Shown: positions 10,787 to 20,597 of the stretch, one piece after another | Layout of the letters: every line of letters begins with the position of its first letter | How positions within the stretch are numbered: position 1 is the first letter of the stretch | NCBI GenBank assembly: GCA_019090795.1 | Contig: JAHRVG010000028.1 | Span: 1 to 64,000, forward strand | Source: Paracoccaceae bacterium | Lineage (GTDB): Bacteria; Pseudomonadota; Alphaproteobacteria; Rhodobacterales; Rhodobacteraceae | DNA: 64,000 nt | Direction: 5' to 3' | Translations under genes and position numbers: made by a program | The notes under the pieces: model-generated | The model's input: only the letters and a program-made list of their open reading frames with translations | The model's database searches: none | What the model was told of the DNA's origin: nothing

Positions 10787-11779
10787 ATGATAGACAGGGC
10801 AAGCTCTGTAAGAGAAGTCATTGCGGTAAATTCTGACGGGCTGCTGATTTTGCAGCAGGCCTTGAAAGATCAATCCCTGACGGAGGCGCTGGAGCGCGCG
10901 CTGGCACTGATAGAACAGATGAAAGGGCGTTTGATTGTTGCAGGTGTCGGTAAGAGCGGTCTGATTGGTCGCAAGCTTGCGGCGACCTTTGCTTCTACCG
11001 GAACACCGGCGTATTTTGTGCATCCCGCCGAGGCCAGTCACGGTGATTTGGGGATGATACAGGCCGACGATGTTGTTTTAATGCTTTCTTGGTCAGGCGA
11101 AACCAAAGAGTTATACGATATCCTGAACTATACACGCCGCTTTAATGTGCCCACGATTGCGATAACCGGAGGGGCCAACAGCACTCTGGGGAAAAAAGCT
11201 GATGTGCCTCTCATTTTGCCCAAAGTGAAAGAGGCTTGCCCGCATAATCTGGCGCCAACAACTTCAACACTTTTGCAGTTGGCGCTGGGCGATGCTTTGG
11301 CCATTACCCTGCTCAAGATGCGCGGGTTCACCGAGGTCAGTTTTCGCGATTTTCATCCTGGGGGGAAATTGGGCGCAGCACTCACACCTATTAGCGACAT
11401 TATGGTTAAAGATGATGGCCTGCCAATTGTTGCTGCCACGGCAACCGTCATGCATGTGGTGGGCGAAATTTCGAAGAAATCCTATGGTATTGTCGGGGTT
11501 CTCGATGAGTCCGGCAAACTGGAGGGTGTGATTACAGACGGGGATATTCGGCGTTATCTGGAAGCCAACTCTACTGGGTCGATGCAAAAAGCAATGCTGG
11601 AAACAACGGCGCATGAGATCATGACTACCGGGTCGATTAGTTTGGCACCGGAGCGATTGTGCGCCCGTGCGCTCAGTGTTTTGCAGCAAAACAAAATCTC
11701 AGCTGCTTTTGTCGTCGAGGGTGGGAAACCCGTAGGTCTGGTGGCGCTTATTCAGCTATTGCAGCTTGGCGTTGCCTAA
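10787..11779 (+). CDS. kdsD: KpsF/GutQ family D-arabinose-5-phosphate isomerase (SIS + CBS domains)
   Basis: GVGKSGLIGRKLAATFASTGTPAYFVHPAEASHGDLGMI; FHPGGKLGAAL; CBS repeats. Confidence 0.92.
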   Translation: MIDRASSVREVIAVNSDGLLILQQALKDQSLTEALERALALIEQMKGRLIVAGVGKSGLIGRKLAATFASTGTPAYFVHPAEASHGDLGMIQADDVVLMLSWSGETKELYDILNYTRRFNVPTIAITGGANSTLGKKADVPLILPKVKEACPHNLAPTTSTLLQLALGDALAITLLKMRGFTEVSFRDFHPGGKLGAALTPISDIMVKDDGLPIVAATATVMHVVGEISKKSYGIVGVLDESGKLEGVITDGDIRRYLEANSTGSMQKAMLETTAHEIMTTGSISLAPERLCARALSVLQQNKISAAFVVEGGKPVGLVALIQLLQLGVA

Positions 11780-11841
11780 AACCTATGCAAAACTTTCAGA
11801 GTGGGGATCAAAAAAACCGGAGCAGTCGCGCAAGGTAGGGC

Positions 11842-13155
11842 ATGTCGGAAAAGGCTTCTGATCAGAAATCACTAGGCCTTTCGGTCTATTCGGGCTTGGC
11901 AAAATACGCCTCGCCTTTGGCCGAGCGCCGTGCGCAACGATCTGTTGAAAAAGGTGAAGAGGACGCTGTCCGGATTCAGGAACGTTACGGTAATTCCTCT
12001 ATTGTGCGGGCCGATGGGTTGTTGTTCTGGTTACACAGTTCTGACTTGGGCCATTCATTGGGTTTGATGGGGTTGATGGGCCGATTAAAGGCGGTTTACC
12101 CTGACGCGACGTTTCTATTAACAACCTCTGAGCGGGTTTCGGAGCAGGTAATGGCCGTCCGTTTGCCGATAGGCGCGATACATCAATATGTGCCGTATGA
12201 TATTCCCCGTGCTGTGGAATCTTTTCTGGCGCACTGGCAACCGGATATTTGCCTCTGGGTAGAAGACCGGTTGATGCCCGTTTTGTTCCAGGAAACGATT
12301 ACAAGGAACATTCCGGCGCTGTACCTGAACGCCGACGCGCAGAGTCGTTCCTTTCGGCGTTTACGGTGGATGCCGGGTGTGGCCAGTTCTGTGATGAACC
12401 TGTTTTCGGCGATATTGGCGATAGACGAAGAAGCAGCAAGCGGGTTGCAAAAGCTAGGGGCAAGTCCGGATAAAATATCGGTTGCAGGTGTCCTGAGAGA
12501 AGGCTCGGTTCCGCTGCCTGCAAATGAAGCGATGCGTTCGCATGTTGCGCGGCAACTACAGGGTCGCCCCGTTTGGTTGGCAGTTCATGTGAACGAATCT
12601 GAAGAAGACATGGTGATTGAGGCGCATAAGATGGCCCAACGATCTACCCACCGATTGCTTTCCATTATATCGCCACTGAAGCCTGAGCGGATTAAAGGGC
12701 TATCGGCCAAGTTGGTGGACAGCGACCTCAATTTTATTTGCCGGTCAGATTGGTCGAGTTTGACGCCATTGACCGAAGTTTTGCTGGCAGATGTTCCCAA
12801 TGAGCTGGGTTTATGGTACCGGATTGCATCGGTGTCACTGGTTGGAAACTCGCTAACCAGCGAAGGCAGGGGGGGGAATCCAGATGAGCCTGCGGCTCTG
12901 GGGTCTGCAATCATTCACGGTCCTCATGTCGAAGATTTTGCGGATAGCTTTTTCCGGCTGGCAAGCGTTGGAGCTGCCGTGGAAATTTTGACAGTGGAGT
13001 CTCTGGCCGAAGTAATAAGTGAACTAATGTCACCGGACAAAGCTGCAGAAATGGCGCATGCGGCTTGGGTTGCGAATTCGGAAGGGGCAGAAGTTACCGA
13101 TCAGGTCATCGAGATGGTGGTTGAACTACTTGGACCGCAAGGGGATGAGGCATGA
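11842..13155 (+). CDS. waaA: 3-deoxy-D-manno-octulosonic acid transferase
   Basis: Glycosyltransferase N domain, ...NADAQSRSFRRLRWMPG...; ADVPNELGLWYRIASVSLVGNSL; operon position before lpxK. Confidence 0.88.
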   Translation: MSEKASDQKSLGLSVYSGLAKYASPLAERRAQRSVEKGEEDAVRIQERYGNSSIVRADGLLFWLHSSDLGHSLGLMGLMGRLKAVYPDATFLLTTSERVSEQVMAVRLPIGAIHQYVPYDIPRAVESFLAHWQPDICLWVEDRLMPVLFQETITRNIPALYLNADAQSRSFRRLRWMPGVASSVMNLFSAILAIDEEAASGLQKLGASPDKISVAGVLREGSVPLPANEAMRSHVARQLQGRPVWLAVHVNESEEDMVIEAHKMAQRSTHRLLSIISPLKPERIKGLSAKLVDSDLNFICRSDWSSLTPLTEVLLADVPNELGLWYRIASVSLVGNSLTSEGRGGNPDEPAALGSAIIHGPHVEDFADSFFRLASVGAAVEILTVESLAEVISELMSPDKAAEMAHAAWVANSEGAEVTDQVIEMVVELLGPQGDEA

Positions 13156-14141
13156 AGCCACCGTTGTTCTGGAACATGCCACCGGGTCAGGCAGGCATCT
13201 GGCCCGCGCTGATGGCTCCCCTTTCTTGGCTGTGGAAATCTGTTTCCGCGCGCCGTTGGGCCAAAGGTATGCATACCCGAATATCGGTTCCTGTGGTGTG
13301 CGTCGGCAATATCAATCTTGGCGGCACCGGGAAAACGCCAACTGTGATTGAGGTCGTTAGGCAGTTGTCGGATATCGGAAAGGTTGCCCATGTCGTTAGC
13401 AGGGGGTACGGCGGGGCATTGCAGGGGCCGGTGCGGGTTGATCCCGGAAAACACTCGGCAAATGAAGTGGGCGATGAACCGTTGTTACTGGCAGCATTTA
13501 CCCCGTGCTGGATCGCAAAAGACCGGGCCGCGGGGGCGCAAGCGGCTGTTGCCGCCGGGGCAGAGGTGATTGTTCTGGATGACGGTATGCAAAATCCGGC
13601 ATTGGACAAAGACCTGACAATAATGGTGGTCGATGCGCAAACAGGCTTTGGCAACGGGCGTGTATTTCCGGCAGGCCCCCTGCGCCAACAGATCTGTGAG
13701 GGCGTTTCCCGAAGTGATATAATACTGACAATTGGTACAACCGAGGCGCAAGAGCAGTTTCAGAGCCGTTGGGGAGGATTGTTGGAGGACAAGTCCATTT
13801 CCGGTGCTCTGGTCGCGCTGCAAACTGGTATGGACTGGCGTGGTTTGCGTGCTTTGGCGTTTGCAGGAATTGGCAGGCCGCAAAAGTTTTTTGACACACT
13901 TCGTGCACAGGGCGCAGAGATTGTGGGGCATCACAGCTTTTCTGATCATCAGAAACTGTCAAATGTACTTTTGACACGGCTTGAGAAAGAAGCAAACACG
14001 CTTGGTGCGCAGTTGGTAACAACCGAGAAAGATGCCGCGCGGCTGCCAGCATCTTTCCAGCAAAAAGTGTTAACTCTTCCTGTGCGTCTTGAGTTGGGGA
14101 ACCCCGAGAAATTGGTTGAGGCGTTGCGTAAATTGTTTTGA
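13152..14141 (+). CDS. lpxK: Tetraacyldisaccharide 4'-kinase
   Basis: VCVGNINLGGTGKTPTVIEV...VSRGYGG...GDEPLLLA...LDDGMQNPALDKDL. Confidence 0.93.
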   Translation: MKPPLFWNMPPGQAGIWPALMAPLSWLWKSVSARRWAKGMHTRISVPVVCVGNINLGGTGKTPTVIEVVRQLSDIGKVAHVVSRGYGGALQGPVRVDPGKHSANEVGDEPLLLAAFTPCWIAKDRAAGAQAAVAAGAEVIVLDDGMQNPALDKDLTIMVVDAQTGFGNGRVFPAGPLRQQICEGVSRSDIILTIGTTEAQEQFQSRWGGLLEDKSISGALVALQTGMDWRGLRALAFAGIGRPQKFFDTLRAQGAEIVGHHSFSDHQKLSNVLLTRLEKEANTLGAQLVTTEKDAARLPASFQQKVLTLPVRLELGNPEKLVEALRKLF

Positions 14142-14283
14142 GCATCGGGACGCAAAACAAATACCTTAACTTTTTTTGAATTATCGTATATGAGTATTGG
14201 AATGTGTTGAAGGCGCGGAATTTCTACGACACCATCAACAACCTGCTGGTCTCGAGTTTTGACCTGAAGTTTAGGAGCTTTTC

Positions 14284-14709
14284 ATGTATCGACGCGTTAG
14301 CAGCAGCCGTTTTATTGCCTTTGCAACGATTGGCATTGTTATCGTCATGGCCGTGTTTACTTGGGTCATGTACGGCATGGCGCAGCGCGTATTTGTGATG
14401 ACTGATATAATGGTTGAGCTGAACCAAAGCATAAAATCTATGGTGGGAACCCAAGAAAGCATGACGGCGGATATTCATGCCATGGCGCTGAAGTTTGATA
14501 CGATGAATACAAGTATGGTCAAAATGAATAAGAATGTCGGCGATATGAACACCAGCATTGCGGGCATGTCACATAACATAGAAACGATGTCGAAAACGAT
14601 GCAGGTGATGACTGTAAGCGTAAATCGGATGACCCGTGACATTGGTCAGGCTTCCTATGCGTTTTCCCAACCAATGTCTTATATGTGGGGAAACCCGTTT
14701 CCCTTTTAG
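14284..14709 (+). CDS. Small Met-rich coiled-coil membrane protein (single N-terminal TM)
   Basis: 141 aa; TM IAFATIGIVIVMAVFTWVMYGM then heptad-like Met/Asn repeats; 20 Met by count; GFPFPF-like Pro/Phe end. Confidence 0.7.
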   Translation: MYRRVSSSRFIAFATIGIVIVMAVFTWVMYGMAQRVFVMTDIMVELNQSIKSMVGTQESMTADIHAMALKFDTMNTSMVKMNKNVGDMNTSIAGMSHNIETMSKTMQVMTVSVNRMTRDIGQASYAFSQPMSYMWGNPFPF

Positions 14710-14891
14710 GCCCCAGTGCGAAATTGTTGAAATTGGCACCCAAAACATTCCAAAAACGCGAGGTCTAAAGCCTGCGAATCACTGCAGGTTGAAATCTGGG
14801 TTGAGTCGGATTGAGAGCGATTTTCGGCAGATTTCCGCAAATTGGCCAGTTTAATCTACCAAAACTACAAAATTTCTCTACAAATAACAAT

Positions 14892-14911
14892 ACATTCAAA
14901 TATCTAAATAT
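14892..14911. promoter_or_regulatory. Candidate operator ACATTC-N8-AAATAT upstream of RND/sulfur-globule-like cluster
   Basis: ACATTCaaatatctAAATAT; shared with dsrA upstream region. Confidence 0.45.
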
Positions 14912-15038
14912 AAAAATGCTTTAAAAGAAGAATGCATTATGGTAAATGCAATTTACTGAAGTTTCGGATGTGATGAAAAAATAGCCGCGGAAAAGTTAAA
15001 AAAAGACCACCATTAAAGCTGAAATACTGGGGAGTGTT

Positions 15039-16196
15039 ATGAAGCCTTTGAATTGTATTACACGTACGTTTAGTGCGTCGTTAGCGATCACAACCTTGCT
15101 TTTTGCTGGTGGGTATAGTGCGGTTGCTCAAAACAACGGGGCGCAGTATCAAGTTGTGCCAGTGACCGTTTCGCAGGTTGGTGGTGACGCAACAGTTGGT
15201 GGTACGGTAATTCCCTTTAAAGAGGTCACGCTCACAGCGCAAATTCCCGGTCGCGTCACATTTATGGCAGGCATCGAAGGGTATCGCGCAGCGGATGGTG
15301 AAATTCTGATTAGAATCGGAGACGACGAAATTCAGGCGCGCCGTCGCGCTGCGTCGGCGCAAATCTATCAAGCGGAGTCGGCCCTGCGCAATTCTCAGAT
15401 GCAGTATTCGCGCGAACTGTATTCTCCCCGGACCAATTCTCTTACCAACATTCCCGGGATGGGGCTGCCATCCATGTTTGATCAATTTTTCACCCGTGGG
15501 TTCTCGAATTCGATGGGGCAATCGGATTCTGGGTTTGAGCGTCAGGCTGATCTATATGCGCAGGGCGCTGGCATTAGTCAGGCCCAAAGTGCGTTAATGC
15601 AGGCGCAGGCAAACCTCGAAGCTCTTGATGCCCGTTTGCGCGATGCCAATGCGGTGGCTCCGTTTGATGGCGTGGTTGTTCAAAAGATGGTTGAAGTCGG
15701 CGATACAGTTCAACCGGGAATGCCGCTGATCAAATATGCTTTCACAGACTATCTGCGTATCGTTGCGTATGTTCCTGTGCGGCTGGCCTCTGGCTTAAGT
15801 GTTGGCATGATTGTACCCGCCCGAATTGATGCAGCAGGCGGCGAAGTTGAGGCACGGGTGGCGCAGGTTTTTCCAGTCGCCGACCCAGTTCGCCACACGG
15901 TCAAGGTTAAATTTGATCTACCGAATGATACGGTCGGTGGCCCCGGCATGTATGTAGAGGTAACAGTACCTGATAATTCGGTTCCAACCCGCTCGCAAGC
16001 TGCAATCCCAGCAGAGGCACTGGTTTGGCGAGGAAGCCTGCCGTCGGTGTTTGTGCTTCAAGGCGGCAAGCCAATCCTAAAGCTGGTACGTGTTGGCTAT
16101 CCAACCTCTGATGGCCGCGTTGCTGTAATGTCTGGTCTAAGCGGTGGCGAACAAGTCATTCTCAACCCTCCTGCAAATCTGGTTTCTGGTGAGTAA
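15039..16196 (+). CDS. RND efflux periplasmic adaptor (HlyD/AcrA-like) with an inserted segment in the coiled-coil region
   Basis: Signal peptide; VTLTAQIPGRVTFM...; ANAVAPFDGVVVQKMVEVGDTVQPGMPLIKY; insert SPRTNSLTNIPGMGLPSMFDQFFTRGFSNSMG. Confidence 0.88.
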   Translation: MKPLNCITRTFSASLAITTLLFAGGYSAVAQNNGAQYQVVPVTVSQVGGDATVGGTVIPFKEVTLTAQIPGRVTFMAGIEGYRAADGEILIRIGDDEIQARRRAASAQIYQAESALRNSQMQYSRELYSPRTNSLTNIPGMGLPSMFDQFFTRGFSNSMGQSDSGFERQADLYAQGAGISQAQSALMQAQANLEALDARLRDANAVAPFDGVVVQKMVEVGDTVQPGMPLIKYAFTDYLRIVAYVPVRLASGLSVGMIVPARIDAAGGEVEARVAQVFPVADPVRHTVKVKFDLPNDTVGGPGMYVEVTVPDNSVPTRSQAAIPAEALVWRGSLPSVFVLQGGKPILKLVRVGYPTSDGRVAVMSGLSGGEQVILNPPANLVSGE

Positions 16197-16228
16197 CAGA
16201 AACTGAACAGGAAAACGGGGAGGACGTT

Positions 16229-19200
16229 ATGACTGACAAAAACAATCAAACACAAGCGAACAAAACGGTTTTGACCACCAAACTTGGTTTAGCTGGCAAC
16301 TTGGCCAAAAGCTTTATCAATTCACCATTGGCACCATTGCTACTGCTCGCCTGTCTTGGGCTGGGTCTCATGGGCCTGATCCTGACCCCACGTCAGGAAG
16401 ACCCGCAAATTTCGGTGCCCATGGTTGATATCTTCTTTTCCTACCAAGGCGCCTCTTCCGATCAGGTGGCCTCGCTTGCTACCGATCCGCTCGAACGGAT
16501 GATGTCGGAAATTCAAGGTGTAAAGCACGTTTATTCGGTTTCTCAGCGTAACGGTGCGATTGTAACCGTGCAATTTGAAGTGGGCGAGGAACTTGGCCCC
16601 TCTTTGGTAAAGCTGAACGACAAAATTCAGTCAAATCTGGACAGAATTCCCCCCGGTGTTTCCATGCCGCTGATCCGCCCAAAAGGCGTTGACGAGGTAC
16701 CTGTCGTGACCCTGACCTTGTGGTCGCATCTTGTTGACGAGGCATCTTTGCGCTCTCTTGGTCTTGATGTGTTGCAGCGCCTGAAAGAGGTCAAGGACAC
16801 CTCGCAAAGCTTCATTGTCGGTGGTCGCTCAGATGCCATTCGGGTCGAAGTCTTTCCAGAACGCCTTGCTGGTTTTGGCATTGGCCTAGATCAATTGGCG
16901 CAAACAATTCGAACCGCAAATGCGGAGCGGGCAGTCGGAAATGCCGAGATGGGGGATTTATCCTTCTCGCTGATGACAGGTTCTTTTCTAAACAACGCTC
17001 GCGATATTGAAAACCTGATGATCGGAACCAACAGCGGCGAACCTATATATATCCGCGATGTGGCATTGGTTACGGAATCTACTGACGATGCTACAAGTAT
17101 GGTTTCCTATTATACAGGGCCGGCTTACGGGACTGAAATCGGCGGTGATACAGCCAATAGAGCGACATCGGAACGCGCTCCGGTTGGCGCATCGGCCGTG
17201 ACGATAGCCGTTTCCAAGAAAAGCGGTTCCAACGGTGTGAGTGTAGCCTCCGATGTCTTGGCCCACATGGATCATCTAGAGGGAACATTGATCCCAGAGA
17301 GTGTACATGTCGAGGTAACCCGGAACTACGGCGAAACCGCCAATGAAAAAGTAAACGAACTGATTTTCAAGTTGTTCGTCGTCACAGGTGCGGTGACTCT
17401 GCTGATCTGGCTTGCGCTGGGCCTGCGGGCGGCAGTGGTGGTGCTGATTGTGATACCTGTAGTGATCCTGCTGACCGTGTTTTCGGCATGGCTTATGGGG
17501 TACACAATCGACAGGGTGTCCCTGTTTGCGTTGATCTTTTCCATCGGTATTCTGGTGGATGACGCCATTGTGGTGGTCGAGAACATCTATCGTCGCTGGC
17601 TGCAAGATGGCGCAATGGAGGACAGCATCAGCGTGGATGCGGTGCGCGAAGTTGGCAACCCGACCATTCTGGCAACCTTTACCGTGATCGCGGCGTTGTT
17701 GCCGATGGGTTTTGTGACTGGAATGATGGGCCCCTATATGCAGCCCATCCCGGCACTGGGTTCGGTTGCCATGCTGTTGTCTTTGTTCGCGGCTTTTATC
17801 TTCACCCCCTGGCTGGCCCGGCGCATCCGCCCATCGCTGGAAAAACTGGACAAGATGCAGGCCAGCGAACACCGGCAGGCTGAATGGCTGAACAATTTTT
17901 TCACGGCGCTTCTTGTGCCGCTGATCACCAAACGTCTTGTCGGCTGGTTATTCGCTGCGGGTCTGCTGCTTACTTTCGGCCTCAGCTTGTTCTTGTTCAA
18001 AACCACTGACGTTACCGTCAAAATGCTGCCCAAGGACAACAAGCCCGAATTCAACGTCACAATCAACATGCCAGAAGGCACAGCCTTGCCGATCACTGCG
18101 AATGTGATTGCGATGTTGGCGAATGAACTGCGTAAAATGCCTGAAGTGGTGGCATTGCAGAGCTATACGGGCACGGCATCACCTTTTAATTTTAATGGCT
18201 TGGTGCGCCATACCTATTTGCGTGATCGCAGTTGGCAGGGTGACATTCAGGTTCAGATTGTAGACAAAGCTGACCGTGATCGCTCCTCCGAAGACTTGGC
18301 TGTATTCGCGCGCGGGGCGCTGACTCCCATAGCGGTCGCGCTGGGCGCAAACATTGAAGTTATCGAAATGCCCCCCGGTCCGCCGGTATTACAAACCATG
18401 GTCGCCGAGATTTATGGCCCCAACAACGAAACCCGCCGCCAAGTGGCCGCAGACGTGGCCGATATGTTCCGCAAAGCAGAATCAATTGTGGACGTCGACA
18501 CCTTTATGCAGGCCCCTTATCAAAGCTGGCGCTTTTTGGTGAACCGTGAAAAGGCGTCGCGCCGGGGTGTGTCGGTCAATGACATCAACCGACAGTTGGA
18601 AATGGCCATGGGCGGTTTCAAGCTGGGTGATGTCAAAGTTGAACGCGCGCTGGAACCCAAGTTCATCTACTTGCAAATGCCCCTTGCTCTGCGGGGCCAG
18701 TTTGGGCGTCTTGGCCAATTGCCGGTGCCAACGGCAACTGGGGAAATGATTCCTTTGACTGAACTTGGTCATTTTGAACCCTTTGAGGTAGATGCGCCGG
18801 TTTATCATAAAGACTTGCGCGCGGTCGAATTCGTGACCGGTGAAGCTGCGGGTCGGCTGGCGGCACCGATTTATGGTATTCTTGAAATGGAGGGATTGCT
18901 GGACAGCTATACTTCTCCCGATGGTGTGCGGGTTGATACCAACTATATTTCGGCGCCTGAAACCGACCTCCAATCCGCCATTGAATGGACAGGTGAGTGG
19001 ACCGTGACATATGTGACCTTCCGCGACATGGGCATAGCTTTTGGTGTTGCGCTGATCCTGATTTATATCCTCGTCGTTTGGGAATTTGGCAACTTTACCA
19101 TGCCTGCCATTGTGATGTTTCCGATCCCGCTGACATTGATCGGGATCGTTCCCGGCCACTGGTTGTTTGGGGCATCCTTTACCGCGACCTCCATGATCGG

Positions 19201-20041
19201 GTTCATCGCGTTGGCAGGGATTATTGTGCGAAACTCGATTCTGCTGGTGGATTTTTCACGCCATGCCGTACTGGGCGGTATGGCAGTACAAGATGCGGTG
19301 ATTTACGCCTGTGCTACCCGTACGCGTCCGATCATCATTACGGCATTGGCGCTGATGGTTGGTTCCTCTGTGATCCTGTCTGACCCAATTTTTGAGGGCA
19401 TGGCCGTATCGCTGATGATGGGCGGGCTGGTCTCAACCTTGCTGACACTGGTTGTCATTCCGCTCGGATGTGTGAGTTTCAGTTCAGCGTTGACCAATGA
19501 GGGTGAAGGGGTGGTTGCGCAACCGATCGCCGGGTTGCACACCGAAGTAAAGGAAACAACCAGCCTGCCGAACCGTGACGGGATTGGAAAATCCCGTTCG
19601 ATTTTGGTGGCGATAGCGGACAGCTTGTTAATGATTGTTGAGTTGGTCGTCTTTACCGTGACCTCAATTATCAAGACAATCGCTGAAATATTCGGGGGCC
19701 GTAACAAACCGGCACCGGCACCTCAGCCAGCGCCGGTTGTGACAAAGACTGCCCCGCCAAAGGTGGAGGCTGTAAAAGCGGCGGAACCTACCGTAACGGC
19801 CGAGGCGGAGGTTTCAAAACCTGCCGAGGCCAAACCGGCCCCTGCCAAGGAACCGGTGAAAGCAGCTCCCAAGGTGCGCAAAACGGCGGTGAAGAAAGCT
19901 GCTGCAGTTAAACCCAAGGCAAAAAAACCAGCGGCGGCCAAAGCTAATGCCAAGAAACCGACAACCCGTAAAACAAAGACCAAAGCTACTGCACGACGCG
20001 GTATTCGGCTGAAAAAACCCAACGATAGCGGGAAGGAATAG
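16229..20041 (+). CDS. RND family permease with C-terminal Lys/Ala/Pro-rich tail
   Basis: TM/porter architecture; LMSEIQGVKHVYS-type and GILVDDAIVVVENIYRR motifs; FIALAGIIVRNSILLVDF; tail KPAPAPQPAPVVTK...KKAAAVKPKAKKPAAAKANAKK. Confidence 0.92.
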   Translation: MTDKNNQTQANKTVLTTKLGLAGNLAKSFINSPLAPLLLLACLGLGLMGLILTPRQEDPQISVPMVDIFFSYQGASSDQVASLATDPLERMMSEIQGVKHVYSVSQRNGAIVTVQFEVGEELGPSLVKLNDKIQSNLDRIPPGVSMPLIRPKGVDEVPVVTLTLWSHLVDEASLRSLGLDVLQRLKEVKDTSQSFIVGGRSDAIRVEVFPERLAGFGIGLDQLAQTIRTANAERAVGNAEMGDLSFSLMTGSFLNNARDIENLMIGTNSGEPIYIRDVALVTESTDDATSMVSYYTGPAYGTEIGGDTANRATSERAPVGASAVTIAVSKKSGSNGVSVASDVLAHMDHLEGTLIPESVHVEVTRNYGETANEKVNELIFKLFVVTGAVTLLIWLALGLRAAVVVLIVIPVVILLTVFSAWLMGYTIDRVSLFALIFSIGILVDDAIVVVENIYRRWLQDGAMEDSISVDAVREVGNPTILATFTVIAALLPMGFVTGMMGPYMQPIPALGSVAMLLSLFAAFIFTPWLARRIRPSLEKLDKMQASEHRQAEWLNNFFTALLVPLITKRLVGWLFAAGLLLTFGLSLFLFKTTDVTVKMLPKDNKPEFNVTINMPEGTALPITANVIAMLANELRKMPEVVALQSYTGTASPFNFNGLVRHTYLRDRSWQGDIQVQIVDKADRDRSSEDLAVFARGALTPIAVALGANIEVIEMPPGPPVLQTMVAEIYGPNNETRRQVAADVADMFRKAESIVDVDTFMQAPYQSWRFLVNREKASRRGVSVNDINRQLEMAMGGFKLGDVKVERALEPKFIYLQMPLALRGQFGRLGQLPVPTATGEMIPLTELGHFEPFEVDAPVYHKDLRAVEFVTGEAAGRLAAPIYGILEMEGLLDSYTSPDGVRVDTNYISAPETDLQSAIEWTGEWTVTYVTFRDMGIAFGVALILIYILVVWEFGNFTMPAIVMFPIPLTLIGIVPGHWLFGASFTATSMIGFIALAGIIVRNSILLVDFSRHAVLGGMAVQDAVIYACATRTRPIIITALALMVGSSVILSDPIFEGMAVSLMMGGLVSTLLTLVVIPLGCVSFSSALTNEGEGVVAQPIAGLHTEVKETTSLPNRDGIGKSRSILVAIADSLLMIVELVVFTVTSIIKTIAEIFGGRNKPAPAPQPAPVVTKTAPPKVEAVKAAEPTVTAEAEVSKPAEAKPAPAKEPVKAAPKVRKTAVKKAAAVKPKAKKPAAAKANAKKPTTRKTKTKATARRGIRLKKPNDSGKE

Positions 20042-20045
20042 GACC

Positions 20046-20597
20046 ATGAATATTCTGAAAGCCATTTCTATTGCCGTTGCTTGGGTTCTGGCCGTTGCTC
20101 CGGTGGCTGCACAAACGGGCAGGCCACTGCCCCCGCCCGGTCCTTATCAGGAACTGCGTATCCCTTTGCCGATCCCGGCGCACCCGCACCCACAGTGGAA
20201 TAATATCCTGCCTCTGCCTTACTGGATGCAAAGTCGACCTTTACCTCCGGTTCAAGCTCCGGCTCCGGTTGCCCGCACCCCAAATAATGGCCACGGTCCT
20301 GCTTATCCAGCGGCTCCTCAGGGCCAGCAGTGGGGCCAACGTCCCGTTGCACCGAATTGGGGCAGGGCACCTTATGGCCAAGCCTATCAAGGTCAACCTC
20401 GAATGGGCGGCCAATACCCACAAAGCTACAGCGCGTACTCCGGAGCACCGAATCGGTATTACGGCCAAGGGCCTTCTTTCTTTCCAAATGGCCCATGGGG
20501 CGGGTTTTTCGGCCCGACAAACCCGATTTATGGCTATCAGCCCGCACGTCCGGCGCCTGCTCGGCCACAGCTGTGGAAGGGGAGGAAAAGCAGATGA
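20046..20597 (+). CDS. Secreted Pro/Gly/Tyr/Gln-rich low-complexity protein
   Basis: Signal peptide MNILKAISIAVAWVLAVAPVAAQ followed by P/G/Y/Q-rich sequence. Confidence 0.7.
   Translation: MNILKAISIAVAWVLAVAPVAAQTGRPLPPPGPYQELRIPLPIPAHPHPQWNNILPLPYWMQSRPLPPVQAPAPVARTPNNGHGPAYPAAPQGQQWGQRPVAPNWGRAPYGQAYQGQPRMGGQYPQSYSAYSGAPNRYYGQGPSFFPNGPWGGFFGPTNPIYGYQPARPAPARPQLWKGRKSR

Noticed and set aside
14170-14195. ATTC-like half site (reverse strand AATTCAAAAAAAGTTAAGG) before the Met-rich gene as sixth operator
   Set aside because: Right half TTAA does not fit the DWATAT side; too weak to include.
17276-17872. 198-aa His/Gln-rich minus ORF inside the RND permease
   Set aside because: Composition is what reverse translation of hydrophobic TM codons gives; no RBS or operon context.
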